Assembly (NCBI GenBank): GCA_030824835.1
Contig: JAPJRA010000293.1
Span: forward strand, 1 to 5,563
Source: Geminicoccaceae bacterium
GTDB lineage: Bacteria > Pseudomonadota > Alphaproteobacteria > Geminicoccales > Geminicoccaceae
Reading direction: 5' to 3'
Length of the DNA: 5,563 bases
Shown here: piece after piece, positions 1 through 5,563 of the stretch
Layout: each line of letters opens with the position of its first letter
Position numbering within the stretch: the first letter of the stretch is position 1
Notes under the pieces: model-generated
Told to the model about the DNA's origin: nothing
Databases searched by the model: none
The model's input: only the letters and a program-made list of their open reading frames with translations
Made by a program: the position numbers and the translations under genes

Positions 1-270
1 TATCTGGTCTGGTTCGGGGTCACCACCGCCCGGCACCCCCAGCCACAGGGACTGGCCGGTCAGCACCACGGCCGCTGCCTGCAGCCCGAACGCCGCTACC
101 GTGGCGTAGAACGCGTCGCCCGCCGCCACCCCGAGCCCGCCCAGCAGCCCGGGCAGGAACCCGTGCGCCAGGGTCGTGCGCAGGCACAACAGCGCCATCG
201 GCCCGACCGGCGCCGCGATCGACAGCCCCAGCAGCAAGCCCTTGGCGAACAGCAGTCCGGTCCCGTTCAT
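1..270 (-). CDS. LysE/RhtB-family amino-acid exporter, N-terminal part (runs off left edge)
   Basis: Starting from ATG at 270-268, 90 codons are open to the window edge. The protein begins [20 protein letters not shown] and continues with [11 protein letters not shown], a glycine-rich stretch and [13 protein letters not shown]. This is the first-helix and loop pattern of LysE/RhtB translocators, inner-membrane carriers of about 200 residues that export amino acids or similar small metabolites. Residues 6-30 and about 40-70 are hydrophobic helices. An in-frame stop lies a short way upstream and there is no clear ribosome binding site; translation may depend on the upstream transglutaminase-like gene, which ends 52 bp before this start. 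The last residues (after about G82: GDPEPDQI) are charged where the family has a third hydrophobic segment, and the plus strand of bases 1-30 encodes the expected continuation, so the very end is probably rearranged (see findings). Family is fairly sure; the substrate cannot be told. Confidence 0.78.
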   Translation of the reverse strand, partial: MNGTGLLFAKGLLLGLSIAAPVGPMALLCLRTTLAHGFLPGLLGGLGVAAGDAFYATVAAFGLQAAAVVLTGQSLWLGVPGGGDPEPDQI

Positions 271-322
271 GGCCGCGAGGGCTAGCCGATCCCACTGCCG
301 GCGTCACCTGCCTGTCGTGCGC

Positions 323-1180
323 TCAGACCAGCTCCAGCCGCGTCCGCACCGCGTTGAAGACCGACCCCGGCACCAGCAGCCACTCGTCCGCGTAGGCCCG
401 GTGCAGCTCGGCAAGGTCGTCCGGGGCTCGCGTCAGCGCCGCCGCTCGATCGAAGAGCCGCAGGCGCTCCGCGTCGATCGCCTCGTCCGGCTGCGGCATC
501 GCCCCCCACACATCCCAGGGCAGCATCTCCCGCCCGCACAGCGCCGCGAGGTCGCGGACGACGTTGCCCGCCACGAGCCAGAGGCCGGACATGTCGAGGA
601 TGCCGAACCGTGCCGGATTGGCCGACCCGGCGCGGCAGGCCTGCCAGGCGTCGCCGGCGACCACGAACCGGTCGCGCGGTACCTCCAGCGCGTCGAAGTC
701 GACCTGCAGCCGCTCCCGCTGCAAGGCGTCGAGCTGGGTGTCGACCAGTACCCAGCGCCGGTCGTAGCCATGCCAGTACTCGCAAACCCAATGATCCAGC
801 CAGCGCTCGCGGTCGAAGTAGGTGGCGAACCCACAGCGCGCCCGGGCGGCGATGCCGTGGGCGCGCAGCATGGCCGCCAGCAGCAGGGTGAAGTGGCGAC
901 AGACCACCACCAGGCGGGCCGCGGGCGGGCGGGCCACTGTCAACGGCCGGCCGTCGAGCGCCAGCACGCGGTGGAGCATCGGCTCCAGGCCGCGCAGATG
1001 CGGCTCCGCGCGTCGCTCCTCGGTGAGCGTCACCCCGTACCTGTCCGCCCAGTAGAGGTGCAGCAGGAGTCCCTGCACGATGCCGACCAGGGCCGGGAGA
1101 TCCTTGGGCAACGCCGCCAGCGCCGGCGCATGGACACCGGCGTCCGTCATCCGACCGGCAGGCAGCGGGCGCACGGGCAT
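323..1180 (-). CDS. Transglutaminase-like (cysteine protease fold) protein
   Basis: A 285-residue soluble protein with the transglutaminase-like core. The Cys-His-Asp triad is visible as Cys94 in [16 protein letters not shown], His130 in LDHWVCEYW and Asp147 in [11 protein letters not shown], in the order and spacing of the superfamily. The region after the core ([19 protein letters not shown], then [14 protein letters not shown] and [10 protein letters not shown]) resembles a recurring group of bacterial proteins of about this length annotated only as transglutaminase-like. Members of the superfamily act as proteases, peptide amidases or transferases; the substrate here is unknown. There is no signal peptide, so it is probably cytoplasmic. 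The start at 1180 is preferred over Met11 (1150) because GGAGG lies just upstream of it, although with a short spacer of about 3 bases, while nothing precedes Met11. It begins 18 bp after the SRPBCC gene and is followed 52 bp later by the LysE-type gene, so it is the middle gene of a probable operon. Confidence 0.88.
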   Translation of the reverse strand: MPVRPLPAGRMTDAGVHAPALAALPKDLPALVGIVQGLLLHLYWADRYGVTLTEERRAEPHLRGLEPMLHRVLALDGRPLTVARPPAARLVVVCRHFTLLLAAMLRAHGIAARARCGFATYFDRERWLDHWVCEYWHGYDRRWVLVDTQLDALQRERLQVDFDALEVPRDRFVVAGDAWQACRAGSANPARFGILDMSGLWLVAGNVVRDLAALCGREMLPWDVWGAMPQPDEAIDAERLRLFDRAAALTRAPDDLAELHRAYADEWLLVPGSVFNAVRTRLELV

Positions 1181-1198
1181 TCTCCTCCGGGGCCAGCT

Positions 1199-1627
1199 TC
1201 AGGCGACGACGCGCTCCAGCTTGTCGAGCGCCCCGCTCCAGCCCTCCTGATGCCGGTCGCGCGCTTCTTCGTCGAAGAACTGCTCGTGCGTCAGGGTCAG
1301 AATCGTCCCGTCCCCCTCGCCCTTCAACGTCACCGTCACCAGCGATTCGCGCTCCGGCGTGGTGCGCCAGGCCCAGGTGAACACCAGCCGCTCGTCGGGC
1401 ACCACCTCGCGGTAGACCCCGCTGACCCCGTGCTCCTCGCCGTCGGCGGTGCGCATCAGCACGTGGAACCGTCCGCCCACCCGTGCGTCGGTCTCCGCCG
1501 CCAGCGTCTCCGCGCCCTCGGGGCCGAACCACTGCGTCAGCTTGCTGGGCTCGGTCCAGGCACCGTAGACCCTGGACGGCGGTGCCTTCAGTCGGCGCTT
1601 CAGGGTCAGGCTCGGCTTCACGTTCAT
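1199..1627 (-). CDS. SRPBCC-fold protein, AHSA1 (Hsp90 ATPase activator C-terminal) type
   Basis: A complete 142-residue protein, the usual length for a single-domain AHSA1-type START/SRPBCC protein. Recognisable family elements are the opening strand [20 protein letters not shown], the TQWFGPEG loop at 32-39, GGRFHVLM at 51-58, VFTWAW at 82-87, and the C-terminal strand and helix [20 protein letters not shown] followed by SGALDKLE. The fold is a helix-grip cup that binds a hydrophobic ligand; bacterial members are mostly of unknown function and are often encoded beside an ArsR-type repressor. There is no signal peptide, so it should be cytoplasmic. The ATG at 1627 is the natural family start; the ribosome binding site is weak (GGGGAA about 5 bases upstream). 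It is the first gene of the leftward operon and has a promoter with a palindromic operator just upstream. The family call is secure; the biological role is not known. Confidence 0.93.
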   Translation of the reverse strand: MNVKPSLTLKRRLKAPPSRVYGAWTEPSKLTQWFGPEGAETLAAETDARVGGRFHVLMRTADGEEHGVSGVYREVVPDERLVFTWAWRTTPERESLVTVTLKGEGDGTILTLTHEQFFDEEARDRHQEGWSGALDKLERVVA

Positions 1628-1656
1628 GACCGTTCCCCGGGTCGAATCCAGCGTTT

Positions 1657-1668
1657 AACCAATTGGTT
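1657..1668. promoter_or_regulatory. Palindromic operator candidate AACCAATTGGTT
   Basis: A perfect 12-bp palindrome in a local AT-rich patch of otherwise GC-rich DNA. It lies 29 bp upstream of the SRPBCC start and coincides with the predicted transcription start of the candidate promoter, where a bound dimeric repressor would block initiation. ArsR/SmtB-family repressors are commonly linked to AHSA1-type genes and bind palindromes of this kind, so an ArsR-type regulator is the best guess. No such gene lies within the window; the regulator must be encoded elsewhere. Confidence 0.55.
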
Positions 1669-1670
1669 CA

Positions 1671-1699
1671 GTAATCGCCCGCCGAGCCCCGGCTGTCAA
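1671..1699 (-). promoter_or_regulatory. Candidate sigma70-type promoter of the SRPBCC operon
   Basis: Reading leftward, a perfect -35 TTGACA (plus positions 1694-1699) is followed after 17 bp by GATTAC (1671-1676), a poor match to TATAAT (3 of 6). Alphaproteobacterial promoters often pair a strong TTGACA with a loose -10. Transcription would begin near 1664, about 37 bases before the ATG at 1627, inside the palindrome at 1657-1668. Support is the exact -35, the 17-bp spacing and the placement in front of an operon; the weak -10 limits confidence. Confidence 0.5.
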
Positions 1700-1726
1700 C
1701 CACGCGACGCCGGCCGCGGCCTCCGA

Positions 1727-1927
1727 TCAATCCTCGACCCAGACCACCTCGCTCGTGTGGACGTCGTGCTCCCGCGCCTTGCCCTCGAGCCAGGCGCGGG
1801 CTTCTGTCTGAGTCGGGAATCGGTGCACGTACTCGGTCGTCTCGGTCAGCTCCTCGGCCGGCTCGACGGTGTAGTCGGCCTCGAACACCCCGTCCTCGAT
1901 CTTCTGGATCCGTGCGGTCATCCGCAT
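1727..1927 (-). CDS. Small acidic protein of unknown function
   Basis: A 66-residue reading frame that I do not recognise. It is strongly acidic (16 Asp/Glu against 7 Lys/Arg) and has no membrane segment or signal peptide. The alternation in [20 protein letters not shown] and in SEVVWVED at the C-terminus suggests short beta strands around a helix ([18 protein letters not shown]). The first ATG (1927) is favoured because GGGAGAGG lies just upstream at a workable distance; a second ATG two codons in (1921) is possible. It reads away from xseA, sharing a gap of 102 bp, and ends 99 bp before the SRPBCC start, with that operon's own promoter in between, so it is probably a separate unit. A real ribosome binding site and a believable amino-acid composition argue that it is expressed. 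Confidence 0.6.
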   Translation of the reverse strand: MRMTARIQKIEDGVFEADYTVEPAEELTETTEYVHRFPTQTEARAWLEGKAREHDVHTSEVVWVED

Positions 1928-1991
1928 CGCGCCTCTCCCTCGCCGTTACGCCCGATTTTTAGGCTAGGCCCGCGCGCGCCACCAGCCCGGG

Positions 1992-2021
1992 TCGACGCCC
2001 CGGTCCGGCCTCTGCTACACA
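1992..2021 (+). promoter_or_regulatory. Weak promoter candidate for xseA-mazG
   Basis: TCGACG (1992-1997, 4 of 6 to the -35 consensus) is followed after 18 bp by TACACA (2016-2021), which is preceded by TGC as in an extended -10. The predicted start would fall at about 2028-2030, at or next to the xseA ATG, which agrees with the absence of a ribosome binding site there. Both boxes are imperfect, so this is tentative. Confidence 0.25.
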
Positions 2022-2029
2022 CCCCTGCC

Positions 2030-3502
2030 ATGCTGACGACCGTAAGCAACCTCGCCGAATACACCGTCACCGAGCTCGCGTTCGCCCTGAAGCGGACGGT
2101 GGAGGATGCGTACGGCTTGGTCCGGGTGCGCGGCGAGCTGTCGGGGTTCAAACGCGCCGCATCGGGCCATCTCTACTTCGCGCTGAAGGACGAGAAGGCG
2201 CTGATCGACGCCGTGTCGTGGCGCGGCTCGGTACCCAAGCTCGCCTTCGAGCCGGCCGACGGGCTCGAGGTGATCTGCACCGGCAGGCTCACCACATATC
2301 CCGGCCGCTCGAAATACCAGCTCGTGGTCGAGCGCATCGAGCCCGCGGGCATGGGCGCGCTGATGGCGCTGCTCGAGGAGCGGCGCCGGCAGCTCACCGC
2401 CGAGGGCCTGTTCGATCCGGCCCGCAAGCGGCCGCTGCCCTATCTGCCGGCGGTGATCGGCGTCGTGACCTCGCCCACGGGCGCGGTGATCCGCGACATC
2501 CTCCACCGCGTCGCCGACCGCTTCCCGCTGCGGGTCCTGGTCTGGCCCGTCCTGGTCCAGGGCGAAGGGGCGGCGGCGCAGATCGCGACCGCCATCCATG
2601 GCTTCGGCGCCCTGCCGGTGGACGGCCCGGTGCCACGGCCGGATGTGCTGATCGTCGCTCGCGGCGGTGGCTCCATCGAGGATCTCTGGGCCTTCAACGA
2701 GGAGGCCGTGGTGCGCGCGGCGGCGGCCTCGCCCATTCCGCTGATCTCCGCGGTGGGCCACGAGACCGACACCACGCTGATCGACCACGCCGCCGACCGC
2801 CGTGCGCCCACACCCACCGCCGCGGCCGAGATGGCGGTGCCGGTGCGCCGGGACCTGCTGCTGCAGCAGGGCGACCTGGACGGGCGCCTGCACCACGCGA
2901 TCGCCCGCCGGCTCGACCAGCTCGGCCAGCGACTGGACGGCCTGGCACGCGGGCTGCCGCGGCCGGAAACGCTCGTGGGCATGGCGGCCCAGCGGCTCGA
3001 CGATCTGGGCGAGCGGCTGCGGCTGCGCAGCCCGGCGGAGCTGGTGCGCCTGCAGGCGGAACGGCTCGATTCCAGGGTCGCGCGCCTCGCCGAGCTGGTG
3101 CGGGACCGCGTGAGACGCGACACTGGCGACCTCGCCGCCTGCGGCGGCCGCTTGGTCCCGGCCCTGATCGAGGCCCGCCTCGACCAGCTGCGGCCACGCC
3201 TGCAGCGCGAGGCGGGGGCCATGGCGCAGGCGATGGCCGCGGTGGTCGACCGCGCCGGGCAGGCACTGGACGCGCCGGCACGCCAGCTCGAGGCGCTCAG
3301 CCACGCGCGGGTGCTGGAGCGCGGCTATGCCATCGTCCGCGGCCGCGCCACCGGCCACGTGCTGCCGCGGCTGGCCGCGGTCGGCACCGAGATCGAGCTC
3401 GATCTGGTGTTTGCCGATGGCGAGCTGCCCGTGCGCCGGGCGGATGCGCGACCGCGGGGCCGTGCCAGGCGCACCACCGGCGACCAGGGCTCCCTGCTGT
3501 GA
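2030..3502 (+). CDS. xseA: Exodeoxyribonuclease VII large subunit
   Basis: Catalytic large subunit of exonuclease VII, which with several copies of the small subunit XseB degrades single-stranded DNA from both ends into acid-soluble oligonucleotides in repair and recombination. The 490-residue protein is full length (E. coli about 456; alphaproteobacterial forms are somewhat longer). Residues 10-105 form the OB-fold that binds single-stranded DNA ([41 protein letters not shown]). The catalytic core spans about 135-270: [13 protein letters not shown] with Asp156, [17 protein letters not shown] with Arg211, and [18 protein letters not shown] with His244 and Asp247, matching the residues reported as essential in E. 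coli (D155, R205, H238, D241). Residues 270-440 are a long arginine- and leucine-rich coiled coil that carries XseB, and the end ([13 protein letters not shown]) is the conserved C-terminal segment. The ATG at 2030 matches the family start although no Shine-Dalgarno precedes it. No xseB is in the window. It overlaps mazG by 4 bp. Confidence 0.98.
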   Translation: MLTTVSNLAEYTVTELAFALKRTVEDAYGLVRVRGELSGFKRAASGHLYFALKDEKALIDAVSWRGSVPKLAFEPADGLEVICTGRLTTYPGRSKYQLVVERIEPAGMGALMALLEERRRQLTAEGLFDPARKRPLPYLPAVIGVVTSPTGAVIRDILHRVADRFPLRVLVWPVLVQGEGAAAQIATAIHGFGALPVDGPVPRPDVLIVARGGGSIEDLWAFNEEAVVRAAAASPIPLISAVGHETDTTLIDHAADRRAPTPTAAAEMAVPVRRDLLLQQGDLDGRLHHAIARRLDQLGQRLDGLARGLPRPETLVGMAAQRLDDLGERLRLRSPAELVRLQAERLDSRVARLAELVRDRVRRDTGDLAACGGRLVPALIEARLDQLRPRLQREAGAMAQAMAAVVDRAGQALDAPARQLEALSHARVLERGYAIVRGRATGHVLPRLAAVGTEIELDLVFADGELPVRRADARPRGRARRTTGDQGSLL

Positions 3503-4302
3503 GCGGCCTCGACCGGCTGCTGGAGGTGATGCGGCGGCTGCGCGATCCGGCAACCGGCTGCCCCTGGGACATCGAGCAGAGGTTCGCCACCATCGCCCCC
3601 TACACCATCGAGGAAGCCTACGAGGTCGCCGACGCGATCGAGCGCGAGGACTGGGACGCCCTGCCGGGCGAGATCGGCGATCTGTTGCTGCAGGTGGTCT
3701 ATTACACTCAGATGGGCAGCGAGGCCGGTCGCTTCGACTTCGATGCCGTGGCCAACGGCATCGCGGACAAGATGATCGCTCGCCACCCGCACGTTTTCGG
3801 CGACGAGGAGGTGGCGGGCAGCGCCTCGCTGCGGACCATCTGGGAGGAGCGCAAGGCTGCCGAGCGCGCGGCCAAGCCCGACGGCGACGGCAGCCTGCTG
3901 GCCGACGTGCCCCTGGGTTTCCCTGCCCTCACCCGGGCGCTGAAGCTGCAGAAACGTGCCGCGCGCGCCGGGTTCGACTGGGGCGACGCCCGCCCGATCC
4001 TGGCCAAGCTGCGCGAGGAGATCGCCGAGCTGGAAGAGGCGCTCGATGGCGGCGCCCCGGTCGCCGAGCAGGAGCTCGAGTTGGGCGACCTCCTGTTCAC
4101 GGTCGTCAACCTCGCCCGGCACCTCGAGCTCGACCCGGAAGCGGCCTTGCGCGCCACCAACGCCAAGTTCGAGCGCCGCTTCCGCAGCATCGAGGCCGCC
4201 GTCGCAACCAGCGGTCGCGCCGTGGCCGACACGGGTCTGGACGAGCTGGAAGCGCTGTGGGAAGCCGCCAAGGCGGCCGAACGGCCCACCGGCCGCGAAT
4301 AG
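3499..4302 (+). CDS. mazG: Nucleoside triphosphate pyrophosphohydrolase MazG
   Basis: MazG hydrolyses NTPs and dNTPs to the monophosphate and pyrophosphate, clearing unwanted nucleotides; in E. coli it also lowers (p)ppGpp-linked stress signalling. The 267-residue protein has the two-domain layout and length of E. coli MazG (263). Near the N-terminus are [14 protein letters not shown] and the metal-binding helices EEAYE (38-42) and EIGDLLLQ with Glu58 and Asp61. [13 protein letters not shown] (91-103) is a family signature. The second, usually active, domain has [10 protein letters not shown] (173-182) and [14 protein letters not shown] with Glu194 and Asp197, giving the ExxE...ExxD magnesium site in both halves. 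The GTG start at 3499 overlaps the xseA stop (GTGA), with AGGG 9 bases upstream, and places the conserved N-terminus correctly. The overlap implies translational coupling to xseA. No clear terminator follows. Confidence 0.98.
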   Translation: MSGLDRLLEVMRRLRDPATGCPWDIEQRFATIAPYTIEEAYEVADAIEREDWDALPGEIGDLLLQVVYYTQMGSEAGRFDFDAVANGIADKMIARHPHVFGDEEVAGSASLRTIWEERKAAERAAKPDGDGSLLADVPLGFPALTRALKLQKRAARAGFDWGDARPILAKLREEIAELEEALDGGAPVAEQELELGDLLFTVVNLARHLELDPEAALRATNAKFERRFRSIEAAVATSGRAVADTGLDELEALWEAAKAAERPTGRE

Positions 4303-4375
4303 CAGCGCACAGGCAACGGCAATCGTCGCCCAGTCGGGACGCAGTCGTCGAGCCGGAACCTCTCGATCGATTCAG

Positions 4376-4420
4376 TCAATGTAATTTAGACCGACAGCTT
4401 CGTCCATAGAATTTACTTGA
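4376..4420. repeat. Imperfect inverted repeat in AT-rich patch
   Basis: The left arm TCAATGTAATT (4376-4386) and the right arm AATTTACTTGA (4410-4420) are complementary except for one unpaired T on each side (4380 and 4412): TCAA with TTGA, GTAA with TTAC, then TT with AA. Inside, GAC (4393-4395) can pair with GTC (4402-4404). The 45-bp block is only about one-third G+C. It lies 74 bp after the mazG stop and could be a protein-binding site, an mRNA 3'-end structure, or chance. Confidence 0.35.
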
Positions 4421-4461
4421 TCGCGGTTTCGGACGACGCGCTCGCTCAGTCGAGCACGGTA

Positions 4462-4480
4462 TCGCCGACCATGTCGGTGA
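4462..4480. repeat. Hairpin with 8-bp stem
   Basis: TCGCCGAC and GTCGGTGA pair across a 3-base CAT loop (4470-4472), with one G-T wobble. CATTTATCAT follows, which is AT-rich but is not the T-run of a standard intrinsic terminator. It may still help end or stabilise the mazG transcript. Confidence 0.35.
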
Positions 4481-4513
4481 CATTTATCATAGTGAGCGAT
4501 CGCGTATTCGGAT

Positions 4514-4524
4514 ATTGTGACAAT
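4514..4524. promoter_or_regulatory. ATTGT-G-ACAAT inverted repeat, possible operator
   Basis: Two 5-base arms are perfectly complementary around a single central G, about 115 bp upstream of the cytochrome start and in an AT-rich patch. Position and symmetry would suit a regulator of that gene. I cannot assign it to a known regulator family, and a short palindrome such as this can arise by chance. Confidence 0.25.
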
Positions 4525-4637
4525 CGGGTGTGCAGCTTTGGGAGGCTGAGCACGCGGTGGCTCGACGCACGGCGCACCGCGGTGATCGGTCATGCCAGGG
4601 CTCATCGTCTCGGATCCGACCCCAACCAGGTGACGAC

Positions 4638-5563
4638 ATGGCCCGTTGTCTGCGATTTGCCTGCCTGATGGTGCTGCTGATATGCTGCGTTAGCCTCAAT
4701 CTGAAGTTGCAGCCGGCACTGGCGGCGCCCGGACCGCTCGACGAGGCCAAGCTCGCGGGCCGCGACGCGGCCTCGTTCCCGCCGGCCGACGAGGACTATT
4801 TCAAGGGCATGGACAATGGCGTCGCGTTGACGCCGGACGAGGTCAAGGGCCGCAACATGTGGCTGGTCTGGACCGGCGGCAACGACCGGTTCTGGGATCT
4901 TCTGTCCGAGCGGACCTTCGGCGCCTTCGACCTTTTGAAGACGATCTCCTCGCATCCGGCGCTCAAGAACAACCGCGCCAATCGCTGGACCTACCTTGGC
5001 CTGACCAACGAGCCTTGCTTCACGCAGGCGACCGGTCCCGATCCGAATCATTTCGGCCTGTGGATCGACCAGCGCTCGAAGGACTGCCCGGCCGATCCGT
5101 TCGCCAACGCGGAAAAATACCCCGGCGTGGCCATCGGTGCCCGCGGCAGGAACCTGCCGGTCGGTTCCTTCTACGGCGAGCCCACGGGCATTCTGGGGCT
5201 GCGCCTGTTCCCCAACCCGGACTTCGATGCGGCGGCGCAGCGCAGGTGGGATCCCAAGCGTTACTACGAGGATCCTAGCTATTACCTGTCCAAGGAATTG
5301 GTCCGACCCTACCGCGTCGGCATGTCCTGCGGCTTCTGCCACGTAGGCCCGAGCCCGATCGCCCCCCCGGCCGATCCGGCCAGCCCGACATGGGAGAACG
5401 TCAGCTCGACCGTGGGCTCGCAGTATTTCTGGATCGACCGCATCTTCGCCTGGGAGGCCGATCCCAGGAACTACATGTACCAGCTCGTGCGCACGTCGCG
5501 GCCGGGCACGCTCGACACCTCGCTGGTCTCGACCGACTACATCAACAACCCGCGCACCATGAA
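4638..5563 (+). CDS. Exported c-type cytochrome-like protein, N-terminal part (runs off right edge)
   Basis: From ATG at 4638, 308 codons stay open to the window end. AGGTG lies 5 bases upstream, a good ribosome binding site. Residues 1-30 are a Sec signal peptide: a basic start (MAR, then R6), a hydrophobic core (CLMVLLICCVSL) and an A-L-A-A end near 27-30. The mature part is tryptophan- and tyrosine-rich and looks like a globular periplasmic protein, with KGRNMWLVWTGGNDRFWD (70-87), NRWTYLGLTNEPCF (115-128), and two further cysteines (127, 150) that could form a disulfide. CGFCH at 231-235 is a canonical CxxCH site for covalent heme c. The text ends at LDTSLVSTDYINNPRTM, still within a domain, so the full protein is clearly longer and may hold more heme sites. 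I do not recognise a named family. A large periplasmic cytochrome or heme oxidase is the inference; the substrate is unknown. Confidence 0.85.
   Translation, partial: MARCLRFACLMVLLICCVSLNLKLQPALAAPGPLDEAKLAGRDAASFPPADEDYFKGMDNGVALTPDEVKGRNMWLVWTGGNDRFWDLLSERTFGAFDLLKTISSHPALKNNRANRWTYLGLTNEPCFTQATGPDPNHFGLWIDQRSKDCPADPFANAEKYPGVAIGARGRNLPVGSFYGEPTGILGLRLFPNPDFDAAAQRRWDPKRYYEDPSYYLSKELVRPYRVGMSCGFCHVGPSPIAPPADPASPTWENVSSTVGSQYFWIDRIFAWEADPRNYMYQLVRTSRPGTLDTSLVSTDYINNPRTM

Larger units (their letters stand above)
4303..4637. other. Non-coding gap between mazG and the cytochrome gene
   Basis: This 335-bp stretch contains no believable gene on either strand. It is patchy in composition, with AT-rich stretches (roughly 4376-4420 and 4481-4525) set in GC-rich DNA. 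It holds a long imperfect inverted repeat (4376-4420), a short hairpin (4462-4480) and an ATTGT-G-ACAAT inverted repeat (4514-4524). It must contain the end of the xseA-mazG transcript and probably the promoter of the cytochrome gene, but I find no convincing -35/-10 pair and no hairpin followed by a T-run. Confidence 0.6.

Noticed and set aside
282..1532. Minus-strand 416-residue open frame
   Set aside because: It is a shifted shadow of the transglutaminase-like and SRPBCC genes, made almost entirely of Gly, Ala, Arg and Pro with no recognisable domain.
1681..1721. GC-rich palindromes (GGCCGCGGCC at 1712-1721, AGCC-CC-GGCT at 1685-1694) as a terminator of the small acidic gene
   Set aside because: No T-run follows in the minus-strand direction, and short GC palindromes are expected by chance at this base composition.
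176..2029. Long open plus-strand frame in front of xseA, continuous with it
   Set aside because: It runs antisense through the SRPBCC, transglutaminase-like and LysE-type genes, and its translation is low-complexity Arg/Pro/His/Gln, typical of an antisense shadow in GC-rich DNA. Family alignment puts the XseA start at 2030.
2218..3498. Open frame upstream of and in frame with mazG
   Set aside because: The translation before 3499 is a frame-shifted read of xseA. The conserved MazG N-terminus starts right after the GTG at 3499, so this is not a fusion.
2015..3553. Minus-strand 512-residue open frame opposite xseA
   Set aside because: It is antisense to a fully conserved xseA, and its composition (Arg, His, Gln, Gly, Ala) is that of a GC-driven shadow.
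4372..4668. Two short open frames in the gap (minus 4372-4605, plus 4417-4668)
   Set aside because: Neither has a credible ribosome binding site or a protein-like pattern, they overlap each other on opposite strands, and the plus one runs into the cytochrome start in another frame.
4651..4700. Possible lipoprotein signal in the cytochrome precursor (cysteines at 16-17)
   Set aside because: The residue before the cysteine is isoleucine, not Gly, Ala or Ser, so there is no valid lipobox; an A-L-A-A cleavage site for ordinary export is present.

Overview
The window is GC-rich DNA with strong GC bias at third codon positions. It most likely comes from an alphaproteobacterium: the XseA and MazG sequences look alphaproteobacterial, and the set of AHSA1-type SRPBCC, transglutaminase-like and LysE-type genes suits that group. 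No rRNA, tRNA, CRISPR array, intact transposon or phage gene is visible, so taxon assignment rests on protein style only.

Left part (1-1927, all minus strand). An apparent operon runs leftward: an AHSA1-type SRPBCC protein (1199-1627), a transglutaminase-like protein (323-1180) starting 18 bp after it behind its own Shine-Dalgarno sequence, and the N-terminal part of a LysE/RhtB-type exporter (270 to the window edge). In front of the operon lies a good promoter candidate (perfect TTGACA -35 at 1694-1699) whose predicted start region is covered by a perfect 12-bp palindrome, AACCAATTGGTT (1657-1668), the usual arrangement for a repressor operator. No regulator gene is in the window. Upstream, also on the minus strand, is an unrecognised 66-residue acidic protein (1727-1927). 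The first ~30 bases of the window look rearranged relative to the LysE gene.

Centre (2030-4302, plus strand). xseA (exonuclease VII large subunit) and mazG (nucleoside triphosphate pyrophosphohydrolase) overlap by 4 bp (GTGA) and are almost certainly co-transcribed and translationally coupled. One degrades single-stranded DNA and the other removes unwanted NTPs, so together they form a DNA-repair and nucleotide-sanitation pair. xseA has no Shine-Dalgarno sequence and may be leaderless.

Right part (4303-5563). A 335-bp non-coding stretch, with AT-rich patches and several inverted repeats, separates mazG from the start of a gene that runs off the right edge. That gene encodes an exported protein with one visible c-type heme motif (CGFCH). 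It is the least understood gene here. I see no convincing new multi-gene system; the most promising leads are the operator-controlled SRPBCC/transglutaminase/LysE operon, the secreted cytochrome with its structured upstream region, and the apparent junction at the left edge.
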